From Cyanodermella asteris (lineage: Eukaryota > Ascomycota > Lecanoromycetes > Ostropales > Stictidaceae): 64,000 bases of DNA. Numbering within the stretch: position 1 is the first letter of the stretch; the number at the start of each line of letters is the position of its first letter. The stretch is from contig UYJD01000005.1 in assembly GCA_900618795.1 (NCBI GenBank), positions 590,811 through 654,810 on the forward strand, given 5' to 3'. This document shows positions 1 to 11,016 of the stretch, one piece after another. The position numbers were made by a program, and so were the translations under genes. Under the pieces are notes generated by a model. The model worked only from the letters and a program-made list of their open reading frames with translations. It did not search any database and was not told the origin of the DNA.

Positions 1-2589
1 CATTATCGGGTCGAGGTACTCAGCCGTCAGATTGTCAACGCAAAGCTCGAGCGTGCGCAGTCCTTGGCCGACTAGATCCGAATCCGCTCTGAGAGCAACC
101 ACGAGTGGTCGCATAAGATAGCTCAGATGCGGAAGCAGGTTGCTAAGTCTGGCGGGAACCGTCAAGCAAAGCTCAACGTACAGGTGCTTCTCGTTGGCTT
201 TGCGCGCTGCAAGCAACAGGCTGTTGAGCACATCCAAGAGCATCTCCAATAGAGGGAGAATCTCCTTGTATAATGCTTCAAATCGACCTCCACCAATACT
301 CCTGAACAATGACCGGAGCAGGTAGAAATAGTTTAGCGGTTCGTCTGCGTTGGTGGAAAGCTGTATTGATTTGATAATCAGGTTCGTAACATGTGGCTGG
401 AGAACCTGCTCATTCTGAGAGGAGAACAGTGTCACAGCCATGAAGGAGAGCTTGAACAGTCGCAGCAATATGCTCGATTTCCGTATGTCGCTCGTTCCCA
501 CTTCCTCAATCTTCCCGGTCAGGAATTGGAGTAGCATACCAGCAAAACTGGGACTGGTAGCTTCGCTCGCCAGAAAGAACTGGGGGATGTGCAAAAGCGT
601 TGTATGATGAAACATGAGCTCATAGAGATGAGGAATCTCACGTGTGAAGACCTCTTGGAAAGTCGCAGGATCAATCAGATGAAAAACTGTCGCAAAGGTC
701 TCCAGCAGCTCTTTCTCTTCTTTACTGCTTTGCATCATATACGTGTTCGCCCAATACTCGACCGGCGAGGTGTAGTTCGACTCTGCCGGCGGTGGTTCCA
801 TCGAGTAATATCTGAAAACTCTGGATCCTTCTCTGAATAGACGCGTGATGGCTTCGACCTCCTCTGCGTTGTAGCCAAAAGAAGCTTCATTCCAGTTTGA
901 TGGAGCAATTTCTGGGCTGACAGTCAGACCTTCGGGGTTGGTGAGCTTGAGCCGATAGAACAAATTCTTGAGTCCTGTCATCAGGTTCTTGAACAGGAAC
1001 TTGTTGTCGTCGACAGGTGTTAAAGTCGGGTCACGAGGTATTGAAGTTTTTATTGGAGTAGCAAAGAAAATGTCTGTATCGTCCCAATCCGGCGGAGTAG
1101 ACAAATCAGCAAGGTGGTCCTCCTTGACGACAGTCGTGTTAGGCTGTCCACCTTTCTTCGACAGCTTGACGGCGTTGTCGTATTCACGATTCATCATCTC
1201 GAACTTGTCTGAGATTGCTTGCAGTATCATTACAAGAAAATGGCGGCCAGAAACCTTGTCCTCTAGTTGGGCGATGGAATCGGCCATGTTGAGCAGGAGC
1301 TTCGCGCTCATGGTTTGGAAGCTTGTGCCAGGGAAGTCGTCTAACATGTGCCTTGAAAAAAGCTCTATGGTTCGCTGGACCTGCGCCGGCTTGAGCTTGT
1401 CTCTGACGTGGTGAATCAGATCTGCCAGCATACTGTATGCCAAAGGCCGCATCGTCTCGTGTACGGTAAGACCATCCCCAAGCAGAGTACGCTCGTTGAG
1501 CAAGTCATCGACCTTGCGAATGAAGATTCCTCGGAAGTTGAAATTGACAACATGCCTGATGCCGACGAGGAGCTCTTTCCGGGTTGCGGACTTGTCCTCT
1601 GGGCAGTCCTTCAGTAACCGAACGCATATATCGGGTAATGAATCGAGGAAATCCTCGAATTGCTTGGTGTAGATACGTAGCAAGTAGGCAAGAAAGCTCA
1701 TCGTCTTGACTTGGGCTGTGACAAATTCCCCAAATGCGGCTTTGTTCTTGATTTCTTTGCAAACACCCGACTGGATGTCGTCACGCTTTGCTGCCTCCTC
1801 GTGTGCATCTCGCTGGGGCCCTGCCTGTGTCAAAAGCATCTCCTTGATCAGAGGAATGAAGTCCTTGATGCAGTTGGGTGCAAGCTGTTTGTGGGCCTGA
1901 AACAACGAGACGACAATAATGGGACACTCAGCCAGGACCTTGAAAGACTGCATACCGCGTGGAAGCTGCCGGTTTTGATTGTCGGACCCCGTCTCAGCTG
2001 TAGCAGCACCTACAGGACCCGGCGGAGAGCCTGGTCGTGGAGACGATGAGTTTTGTGCGTTGGGGGTGGATGCTCCGTTGATTGTTCCTGACGTGGCTGC
2101 ACCAGGCTGAGGATTGTCAAAAGTGTCCTTGACCATCTGTCCTATGGATGCGAACATTTTCTGTATGATTTGAAGAAACGGAAGCACTCTGGCCGTAGTT
2201 GCTTCGTCGTTGATTCGTTGAAGGTCCATAACAATCTTCATACAGAGAACGGCATTGTCCTCATTCTCAACTTCGAGGAGCTTCATCATCAAGTCCACTA
2301 ATCCGGCGGCATATGGTTTGACCACATCGACATGTGTCAAGGGTAATCTGTGAATAATCTCCAAGATGGAGTTGCGCAGCCGGTGTTGCCATGTTCCACT
2401 ACCGAACACTGGAGGTCCTTCCAGTATCTTGGTAAAAATAGGAATGAATTTGGCGAGGAACTGGTGATAGGTATTTCCGACGCATAGGTAATCCACGGCA
2501 TCGCGAAGATCAGACGCTTTGGCGCATTTGATTCGCAAGTCGACGTCTGGAGAGGTGAGCTGCTGGGCCAGCAGGTCCATGTTCGCCAT
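1..2589 (-). CDS. TRA1: TRA1/TRRAP-family co-activator, N-terminal part (3' end outside window)
   Basis: N-terminal 863 residues of Tra1, the very large PI3K-related pseudokinase that docks transcription activators onto the SAGA and NuA4 acetyltransferase complexes in the nucleus. The frame is open without an intron from the ATG at 2589 to the window edge. It begins [19 protein letters not shown], typical of fungal Tra1, and continues as alpha-helical HEAT-type repeats; the piece [18 protein letters not shown] near the edge is also characteristic. A low-complexity Ser/Pro/Asn insert lies at about residues 165-190 (near 2000-2095), where other fungal Tra1 proteins also vary. The FAT and pseudokinase domains are not in the window. 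Tra1 proteins are about 3700-3900 residues, so roughly three quarters is missing by truncation at the edge, not by mutation. The gene is divergent from the broken dehydrogenase at 3728. Confidence 0.93.
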   Translation of the reverse strand, partial: MANMDLLAQQLTSPDVDLRIKCAKASDLRDAVDYLCVGNTYHQFLAKFIPIFTKILEGPPVFGSGTWQHRLRNSILEIIHRLPLTHVDVVKPYAAGLVDLMMKLLEVENEDNAVLCMKIVMDLQRINDEATTARVLPFLQIIQKMFASIGQMVKDTFDNPQPGAATSGTINGASTPNAQNSSSPRPGSPPGPVGAATAETGSDNQNRQLPRGMQSFKVLAECPIIVVSLFQAHKQLAPNCIKDFIPLIKEMLLTQAGPQRDAHEEAAKRDDIQSGVCKEIKNKAAFGEFVTAQVKTMSFLAYLLRIYTKQFEDFLDSLPDICVRLLKDCPEDKSATRKELLVGIRHVVNFNFRGIFIRKVDDLLNERTLLGDGLTVHETMRPLAYSMLADLIHHVRDKLKPAQVQRTIELFSRHMLDDFPGTSFQTMSAKLLLNMADSIAQLEDKVSGRHFLVMILQAISDKFEMMNREYDNAVKLSKKGGQPNTTVVKEDHLADLSTPPDWDDTDIFFATPIKTSIPRDPTLTPVDDNKFLFKNLMTGLKNLFYRLKLTNPEGLTVSPEIAPSNWNEASFGYNAEEVEAITRLFREGSRVFRYYSMEPPPAESNYTSPVEYWANTYMMQSSKEEKELLETFATVFHLIDPATFQEVFTREIPHLYELMFHHTTLLHIPQFFLASEATSPSFAGMLLQFLTGKIEEVGTSDIRKSSILLRLFKLSFMAVTLFSSQNEQVLQPHVTNLIIKSIQLSTNADEPLNYFYLLRSLFRSIGGGRFEALYKEILPLLEMLLDVLNSLLLAARKANEKHLYVELCLTVPARLSNLLPHLSYLMRPLVVALRADSDLVGQGLRTLELCVDNLTAEYLDPIM

Positions 2590-3727
2590 GATGGCGGCCG
2601 TATAAGCAATTATTGCCTATGATCAAAAAGCCGCTCCTACTGACAGGTCATAAGGCAGTGTCGATAAGCCTAGCTGAGGCGGCGAGAGTCGCGTTGGTGG
2701 TTGCCATTAACCATTTCCCACTGCCGTTGCCAGGATTTGAAGCCGTCGCGTTAGAGGAAGTGTATGCGATGGAAGGGGATTGCAATCGCGACCAGGCACT
2801 GGGGGGAGAATGGGTACAGTAAAGGGTATCACAAATTACAGAAGTTCAAAAGTAAGGGAGTCGTCAGGTCGTGGTTGTAAGCTCAATCGTCTGCGACGAG
2901 TTTCCCAGAGCAGACCCAAGCCAACTTGGCCGCACACGGTATATTCGAAGCAGAGGCAGCGAGCAAGCACTACTGAAGAGAAACAGCCGGGCATGGCGCT
3001 CGCCAAATCCACTTGCGCTAGGCTCTATCGGGCTAGATGTCGGAGTTGACTCCTCGAAATGCCAAGCCCTCCGCCAGACAAGCAATGACCAGCGGCGGAA
3101 GCAGACTTGCGCTCACACAGGCAAACAAGGCAAACAAAGACATGCCCGCCACACAAATGCCCCAGCCTGGGTAGCGCATCGTGTTCAGCATCAACTGAAT
3201 AGACCTCTGACTGGAGTTTGTAACTGTCATCTCTACAGTGAGACTGACATCAATCTCTCTCTGACACAAAATTGTGCACTACATGATGATTTTAGGTTCG
3301 TGAATTTATTCACCAATTGTGTTTTTTGCCATGAACGTCCACGACCAAGGCTACAGTCTCGACTCGACCACATTCTATACAGTCCTATAACCTCACTGGA
3401 AGTGTTCCCTGGAATGTTGTGGCAGAACTGGTGTGAATAGCCTCGCCGCGCTGGGCTGAAGTCTTGCCGACGGGCGGACCTGAACGACGACGGGTGAACA
3501 CACCATTGCGCCCGACCTGGTTCGCACATTTGTACACACCGTAGCTCCGTCTTGTCAGGACTATACGGCTTTAGCAGTCGTCAAGATGGCTTACAGGTGT
3601 GTAGCCCATGCTTCGATGAGCAGTATGTATTCGGGGCAAAGACCACGGTAGGTTGATGTAGACGCAACCACAGAACTATTACAGACCACCATCACTACAT
3701 CACCTTTCACCCGGGAAGCAAAGCAGG
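2590..3727. other. Intergenic region upstream of TRA1
   Basis: This is the region between the TRA1 start and the dehydrogenase remnant. No recognisable gene. The only frame that looks at all protein-like is on the minus strand at 3033-3230 (65 residues). Its middle is a hydrophobic stretch of about 25 residues (AGMSLFALFACVSASLLPP and on), long enough for one membrane span. It has no known homologue that I can name, so I do not call it a gene. The rest presumably holds the two divergent promoters and 5' leaders. Confidence 0.5.
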
Positions 3728-4977
3728 ATGTCGACCTCGTTCTCGAAGCAAGGAAAGCCTGTTGCTGACGCTGGCACCTCCGGATCGCAGAAACCTGCAA
3801 CGGCGAAGCACGCAACAGCCCAAGAGCTGTCGCAGAGATACCTTGACCATATTCGAGGCAAGACAAGTAAGAAATTCACACCTTTGGTCCCAAGTCACGT
3901 AATGGAACGCTTTTGCCGTTTGTAATAATCCCAAGACTTATGCCATGCACACTCCGGCCCAAACTATTTCTCTGCTCCCGCCGATACAGATAGTAATTAT
4001 CACCGGTGCTTCTCCGCTTTGACTAGGCGCCGAATTTGCCCAGGCCGTTGCTGCTTCTTCGCCAGCAATGATAGTCCTCGCAGGACGTTCGCTCACGAGC
4101 CTCGCAAAAAGGGCAGCAGCAGTTAAATTCATCAATCCGAATGTTCTTACTTCAACAGACGAGCTTGATCTCGAGTCCCAAGAATCAGTCCGCGGAGCCG
4201 CCGCTGAGATCAACCGTTGGGTCAATAAAATTGATGTCCTAGTCTTGAAAGCAGGCATCATGGCAGTCGAGTACGACAGCACGGTCGATGGGATCGAGAG
4301 ACAGTTCGGCACCAACCACATTGGCCATCTCCTCTTCACGAAGTTGCTCATGCCCAAGCTGCTCGTAGCTGGTGGTGGAGCACGAGTTATCAGTGTTACA
4401 GGGGAAGCGCATAGATACAGCCCTATTCGTTTCGACGACCTTAGCTTCGGGAACGGTCAAAGTTACGACAAATGGCTTGCATACGGACAATCAAAGACGG
4501 CCAATGCATTGTTCGCTGTAGAATTAGCAAGGCGCTACCAGCAAAAAGACATCCTTGCCTTCTCTTTGCACCCTGGAGTTATCGCTACCGGAGAGACTGA
4601 CGTCAATGGCACAGCAGCTTCGGGAATCGGCAGACATTTGACACGAGACGACTTGAGAAATGTGTTAGGGGTTGAGATTGACGAGAATGGCCGATTACAT
4701 GAGCCAGCCCGAAATGTTCAAGACGTTGCCCGAGGGTGCTGCCAGCCACGTCTTTGCAGCTTTCGACCCCAGCATCAAAGGTAAGCGATCTTGGGCGCGT
4801 GTGCAAAGCTTGAATGGAGAGGATGCATGCTGACATCGGACAGAACATTCCGGCTCTTACATCTCTGACATTGCTTTAGCCAACGAGACTGTGGCGCCTC
4901 ATGCGTCAGATGCTGCTGATGCTGGGAGACTCTGGCAACTGAGTGAGGACATGATTGGAGAGAAGTTCGAGCAATAA
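3728..4977 (+). pseudogene. Short-chain dehydrogenase/reductase, disrupted
   Basis: Remnant of a classical NAD(P)-dependent short-chain dehydrogenase of the retinol-dehydrogenase/WW-oxidoreductase-like fungal group. Three exons can be placed: 3728-3866, 3994-about 4780 and 4844-4977, with introns opening GTAAGA (3867) and GTAAGC (4781). Visible family parts are the lead-in IRGKT-IIITGASP, the catalytic YGQSK (near 4480) and the C-terminal part ending LWQLSEDMIGEKFEQ. Two breaks are seen. A TGA at 4020-4022 stands where the conserved glycine before LG of the nucleotide-binding motif is expected. The reading frame also shifts by one base near 4695: frame 1 carries the catalytic part, another frame carries MSQPEMFKTLPEGAASHVFAAF. 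The usual NNAG motif reads LKAG. No short GT-AG intron would mend the shift. Most likely a decaying pseudogene; two sequencing errors or stop readthrough are the alternatives. Confidence 0.8.
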
Positions 4978-5487
4978 TTTCAGGATAGACGCTCGTGACA
5001 ATGATTAATACAGACACAGATTTCGTGTTGATACGTGTGCTTGGGAGATGAAAAGCCGTAGCTCGACTTTTGTTGCCATATGTGTCTGCGTGAGAATCTG
5101 CTTCGACAGCACCGAACGATTCGACTTGGATCGGTGGCATTGTAGCCGTACGCTACCCGTCACTGGCTAATACTTGAAGAGAGGCAGTACGTTGTGGTCT
5201 GATTTCCGTTGGTGTCCAACAATAGGATAGCCAGGTCAAACAAATCTGCTGCTGGAAACGAGGAGGGATCGTTGGGCGCCTCCACTATCGAAGAGGGATG
5301 TGCCAAAGTCCCAAACGGGAAGCCAATTTACGCGAGCGCGACGCGTCGTCCCAGCACGTCCGCTCGCCGCACTTGTCATCCGCTCCCCGCCGTCCCCAAG
5401 CTTCAACTTTGATCAACGACCTTCGCTGCAGCCCCCGATCTCATTACGAAGACACTCGATTCGAAGCAACAGTCAACATCCACGAAC
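4978..5487. promoter_or_regulatory. Intergenic region and MCM5 promoter
   Basis: About 510 bp between the end of the dehydrogenase remnant and the MCM5 start. Position 5335-5345 holds a CG-rich ACGCG motif (gcgcgacgcgtcg), which resembles the MluI cell-cycle box bound by MBF (Swi6-containing factor) in yeasts. This is consistent with S-phase control of an MCM gene, but it is inference from one short motif. No gene seen. Confidence 0.4.
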
Positions 5488-7912
5488 ATGGATCGTCAAT
5501 CCACGTACGCCCTCAGCGTTCTGTCGCCAGACCTCGATTCGCAAGCTCATAACCGCAATGCGACTCTGGCCTCCCTGCGAGAATTCATACTCGATTTCAG
5601 AATCGATGGCGCATTCGTCTACCGGTAGGCACCTTTGCTAGAAGACTTGATCAGGAGCTGACGTGATGCAGCAACCAGATAAGACAAAACGTACTAGCCA
5701 AACAGTACTATTGCGACATCGACATCGCACACCTGATATCCTACGATGAAGATCTAGCACACAGGCTAGTATCCAACCCAACAGAAACAATCCCTCTTGT
5801 ATGTATTGACGTAAGCTCCGAAAGGACGAGCTAACGTCTACAAAGTTCGAGCAAGCCTTGAAACAGTGCACACACAGAATAGTCTACCCCTCCTCTAGCA
5901 TCACCGACCTCTCCCTGCCCGAACACCAACTCCTCCTTCATTCTTCATCTACAGAAACCACGATCCGAGATCTCGATGCTCTACAAATTTCTCAGCTTGT
6001 CAGAATCCCAGGCATTGTCATTGGCGCCAGCACACTGTCATCCAAAGCTACGGTGGTTCACATCCAATGCAGAAATTGCGCACACTCAGAAAAGATGCAC
6101 GTACAAGGAGGTTTCGCTGGCGTACAACTTCCAAGGGTCTGCTCCAAGCCTAAAGATCCAGGTGATGGCGGTGACCCTTGTCCGCTGGATCCTTACTTCA
6201 TAGTTCACGACAAGTGTCAGTTCGTCGACCACCAAATCCTCAAAATCCAGGAGGCGCCAGACCAGGTGCCGGTCGGTGAATTACCTAGACATATCCTTGT
6301 TTCGGCTGATCGTTATTTGACAAATCGTGCCGTTCCGGGAACAAGGTGTATCATTGCTGGAATCTACACAATCTACGAGAGCAAAAAGGGGGCAAAGAAC
6401 AAATCAGCAGTGGCTATCCGAACGCCTTATCTTCGAGCAGTCGGAATCCATAGCAGCGTGGATCTGGCATCAAGAAACGTTGTCGAGTTCACGGACGAAG
6501 AAGTTCAGGAGTTTCAGGACATGTCCCGGCGGCCGGACATCTACGATGCTTTCGTCCGAAGTATTGCTCCCAGTATCTTCGGCAATGTCAACATCAAGAA
6601 AGCCATTGCTTGCTTGCTGATGGGTGGCAGCAAGAAGCAGCTACCGGATGGTATGCGGCTACGTGGCGACATCAACGTGCTGATGCTGGGAGACCCGGGA
6701 ACCGCCAAGTCGCAACTGTTGAAATTCGTCGAAAAAGTTGCCCCAATTGCGATCTATACCTCTGGCAAGGGCAGTTCTGCAGCCGGTCTGACAGCCACTG
6801 TCCAGCGTGACCAATCGACACGAGAATTCTACCTGGAAGGCGGTGCTATGGTTCTCGCAGACAACGGAGTAGTATGCATTGACGAGTTCGACAAGATGAG
6901 GGACGAAGACCGGGTCGCCATTCACGAGGCTATGGAGCAGCAGACTATTTCGATCGCCAAGGCCGGTATAACAACCATTCTCAACGCACGTACAGCAGTC
7001 CTCGCCGCAGCCAACCCTCTGTTCGGGCGGTACGATGATTTCAAGACTCCCGGCGAGAACATTGACTTCCAAACCACAATTCTGAGCAGATTCGATATGA
7101 TATTCATCGTCAAAGATGAGCATGATCGCGCAAGGGACGAGAAAATCGCCAAACATGTCATGGGCGTGCACATGGGAAAGAGAGATGACGAGCTGAACGA
7201 CGAGAACGAAATCCACGTAGACATCCCAGTTGCGAAGATGAGAAGGTACATTCAGTACTGCAAATCGTGAGTTCTGGCGGCACATTCACTGTGAATATAG
7301 ACTAATCTCTGCAGGAATTGCGCTCCTCGACTCTCGCCAGAGGCAGCAGAGAAGCTTTCAGCTCACTTTGTGTCTATCCGCCGCCAGGTTGCCAACGCCG
7401 AAACAGCAGGAGGCGCGCGCTCATCCATCCCAATCACAATCCGTCAGCTCGAGGCCATCACACGTATCGCCGAGTCGCTGGCCAAAATCACGCTCTCCAG
7501 TCTCGCGACCGAGCAACACGTCGACGAAGCTATCCGTCTCTTCCTCGCATCGACAATGGACGCAGTGTCACACAGCGGCGGCAAGAATGCTCCCGTTGTG
7601 CGCAACATCCAACAGCAGGTCTCCAATGGAGCGAACGGAACGAATGGCAGCGGCGGCGCGGACCTGACTCAGCTCACTATCACAAGCGCCATGCAGGGTG
7701 ATCTCATGAACGAGACCGAAAAGATGACGGAAGAGCTCCGCAAACGGCTGCCCATCGGATGGAGTACGTCTATCGGTGCTTTGCGGCGGGAAATGTGTGA
7801 GCAGAGAGGATTTTCGGATGGTGCTCTGACGAGGGCGTTGATGGTGCTTCAGCGGCGGGGAACGCTGGCTATCAGGAACTCGGCGGCTGTCATTCACAGG
7901 ATCGCTCTATGA
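5488..7912 (+). CDS. MCM5: MCM5 replicative helicase subunit
   Basis: Subunit of the hexameric MCM2-7 helicase, which is loaded at origins in G1 and unwinds DNA in S phase in the nucleus. Four exons: 5488-5624, 5672-5798, 5846-7266 and 7315-7912, giving 760 residues, usual for Mcm5. The joins are phase-consistent (FVYR-NQIRQN, ETIPL-FEQAL, YCKS-NCAP). Motifs seen are the zinc-binding CRNC pair followed by later cysteines (about residues 160-195), Walker [10 protein letters not shown] (near 6690), Walker B CIDEFDKM (near 6877) and the arginine finger SRFD (near 7086). The C-terminal part from 7315 has the winged-helix-like end seen in MCM proteins. The start ATG at 5488 gives [12 protein letters not shown], close to other fungal Mcm5 starts. 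All key ATPase residues are present. Confidence 0.96.
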
Positions 7913-8097
7913 GGCATTGACTTGGTTTTAGTGTGATTGTTATGAAGTATGTTACTGGATTATACCCGGCGTTTTGGGGGGCCTGTATTATGGATGCCCA
8001 TATCCAGACTAGCGAACTGAGAAAAATGTTTGGTGGTTAGCAACTATTGGTAGGCCAAATTGGTGCTCGACGTTGTTCATTTCATTCTATGGTATAT

Positions 8098-9769
8098 TCA
8101 TTTTATCAGGCTCGCAAGCTTTGCGAATGGACTGTTCGTCCTCTGAACCGGCTGCTGGCCCTGCGTGTACACGGGATCAGGCTTCGGCGGCGGTAGCGGC
8201 TTGTATTTCAGATACTTCGACCGCGGCACCATCAAATGGTCCCTCTGCCCATCCCTCTCCTTCTGCGCAGCCAACTCCTGTAGATCGTCCTGCTGCCTCA
8301 ACATCTCCAACGCGGCCGGTGCCTCCGAATCCAGATCCAGCTTGAACGGCATAATGGTGGACTTTCGAATATCCAACGGTCCCCTGGCCGGGGGCACCCG
8401 AGTGCCCGAATCCATCGTCGACCTGCGCCGTCTGTGTCGACCGCGAGAATGCTCATCCGGCACCCGGGCTTCGGTCGCTTCGCTGGACGTGATATGCTGC
8501 GTACTGTCGCTCGCGTTCCGGGCATGCTTGGCCCGCGGCGCGATCTTCGGACCTGCATCGCTCCGCAACAGTCGCCCTCAAGGGATGCGGCCTGTTGATG
8601 GTCGGACTCTGGCCCATCGCCGACGCGCCCATGACCCTCGGGCTGTCCGTCGTCGGTCCCGGTCCGATTGCCGACCTGCTCAGCGTCGGGCTGTCCATTG
8701 GATCGGAAATCCCCGAGTCCGTCCAGACTGTGATCTCTTGTCGGACGGGGCTGGTATGGTTCACGGAGGTTTCGAGACGGAGGGCTTTGAGAGGTTCCTT
8801 CTCCATCTTGCGGCGTAGCTTTTCTTCCTTTTTGACCCACTTTACGGCCATTTGACCTTCGATCGTGGGGCCGGCGACGAGCTGGACGTGGCAGGCTCGG
8901 CCGGGGGCTGGCTTGATCTTGGTCGTCGAGGCGTGGTGGGAGGCGATGAACTCGACGGCTGAGGGACGCCGGTGGGTATCCGAAGGGGCTTTGATCGTAA
9001 TTGTGGGTGTGAACGAATCGATTGGGATCAGTGATCGTGATTTGGGCATTGTTCTGTTTGCTGGGGGTGGGCTGATGGAAGAATTGGCAATGTTGTCAGG
9101 TATAGGGGCGGTATGAGCGCGCTGCAGGCACTTGAGTTTGGGCCCCGCGTTCCCGGGCGACGACTCGAGAGATATCTTGGGTAGGCTTGACTCTGTGTGA
9201 CTCCGGCTTTGTTTGAGTATAGGTCGGGGATCTCGGGGAGGAGCCGGGAACAGGCTCAGCTTGGCAGACAATGGCTTTTGTGCTGGTGCTGTTATCGGCC
9301 GTGGTGCCACAGGCTTCCGTGACGGCATGTAATGAGAAGCTCCCCTGGGACTTTGGGTAGTCATAGTGCTGTCTCGGGACTGGCTCCGAGCAGAATCCGC
9401 TCGGTGTGGCGTTTCCGGCAGTGACGGGCATTCCACAGGCCTGGCATGTCCCAGATGGCCGATTTGTCTGGAGTAATGCATGCTGTCCTTCCGTGGCGGG
9501 ATGTATAACTTCCGACTGTTGCCAGAAAGACTTTCAAGGTCCCAATCGATAGCACTGATGGGAGTCGGCGGCCCTGATCTGGGGTCCGGCACGACCGTGG
9601 GGTTCACCCATGGGAGATGCGGTTGTGAGTGTCCGATTGGGGGCGTTCTTGGCAAAATTTCGTGAGTGGGAGATAGAGGTGGTGAAAAGGGTCCACAAGT
9701 CGAAGGCGGAAACGCTGGTGACAGAGGAGACGGCACATTTGCACCAAAGGCGCTCGTGGAAAGAAGCAT
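8098..9769 (-). CDS. Unknown Pro/Ser-rich protein, probably two exons
   Basis: I do not recognise a named family. The protein starts MLLSTSAFGANVPSPLSP at 9769 and is rich in Pro, Ser, Thr and Arg, so mostly disordered. A basic and conserved-looking segment, GQMAVKWVKKEEKLRRKMEK, lies at about residues 300-320. The frame from the start ends at 8453, but a second frame with a better-looking end (YLKYKPLPPPKPD, ending FAKLASLIK) runs on to 8098. A 55-bp intron at 8553-8607 would join them in phase and give 538 residues. Its donor is GTCCGA, which is poor for fungi, and the same hexamer follows the acceptor. A one-base shift in the 8453-8577 overlap is the alternative. The gene converges on MCM5, with about 185 bp between stop codons. 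Confidence 0.6.
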
Positions 9770-11016
9770 GATCACCGATGTTCAATTATTGAAGTCGCCA
9801 CCACATGGTAATGCAAAGAAAAGAGTCGTGGCTATTAGGTTGGAAGTAGGAAAAGCACAGGTACAAACATAAAAAGTAGCCTCAAAACGCGGAAGGCCGG
9901 TGACAGGAGTCTCGCAACGCATGGAGAAGGCGTCGCAGGCATATAAGCTTCGAGATATCACATCTCGGAGGTGCATCAGGAGGAGACCTGGTCGATCTGA
10001 GCCACATGCACCCCCTTGTCAACTGGTATCTATCCCGGACCTGGTCTCTGAATGCTTGACCATCAGGCGCCAGAGCGCCAGACGAAACCGGGCCGCATCT
10101 CTGGACGGGCCGGTGGAGACTCTTGTATGCGAGGGTGGCTGGACGAGGTACCTGAGCACAACAGGGTAGTCAAATAGAGACCAAAAGTAAGCTGTTGAAA
10201 GGGACGACAGAACGGGAACCCCTTGAAGTGGGTCCTGACGAAGTGAAACGATAGCGCCACGTACCGGCTCGGCCTGCATTAGAGCACACGCATTATCAAG
10301 GGCAGCGAAGTCTTAGCATAGACAGTTTGCCAAAGCCGGCATATATGGTCTGTCAGATTCGGGGGCTGTAATCGATAGCAATTGACGCAAACAACGGCAA
10401 TCAGTAATGACTGCACGCAAACATCCGGGACGAAGAGCGTGCTAGACGTGCCTATCACGCCATGCGCATTGAATCCGAGAGAGCCGGTGCAAAGTGATTT
10501 GGATGGTGAAAGGGGAGGCACTTGAAACAAGGGGTCGAGGTTGGTCGTGTCGCTTACTTGCTGCTTTGCCGCCTCGGCCTTGTTTCTTCAGTGGTGGGCC
10601 GTCGAAGAGCGATGTCGCGGATGCCCAAGTAGAACTTTTCCTGTTCGAAACACAATGTTTGGACATCCGATCATTTCCACGCGATCTGATTCACGATTTG
10701 AATAGGGCACGGCGGCGTGGCGTGGCGGGTCGAGTGGGTGGATGAGAGAAGTTCGTTTCGCGCCGGAGGACGGAAGTCAGCAAGCAAACCACCGACGACA
10801 CGCCAAAGCCAAGCTCTTGAGACACCACACACACACAGGACGGTTTGTGACCGACGACGGCGCTTTTTGCAGGCCGTCGAGAAGCCCATGTGTGCCCCTG
10901 TCCTGTCTGCGGGCTGACGTGAGAGCCCTGGCGTGTATCGAGAAACTCCAGCCACCTATGCGACCTCCGGCGAAGGTCACTCACTGTATTGCTCTGCAAC
11001 CTGCAAGCACTGCGCC
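9770..11016. other. Divergent intergenic region, 1.25 kb
   Basis: Region between the starts of the unknown protein (minus strand) and the antiporter (plus strand), so it must hold both promoters. All open frames here are short, have skewed composition and match nothing I know. No repeat or RNA gene seen. Confidence 0.45.

Noticed and set aside
6659-7285. 208-codon minus-strand frame inside MCM5
   Set aside because: It is antisense to the conserved MCM ATPase core and has no motif of its own.
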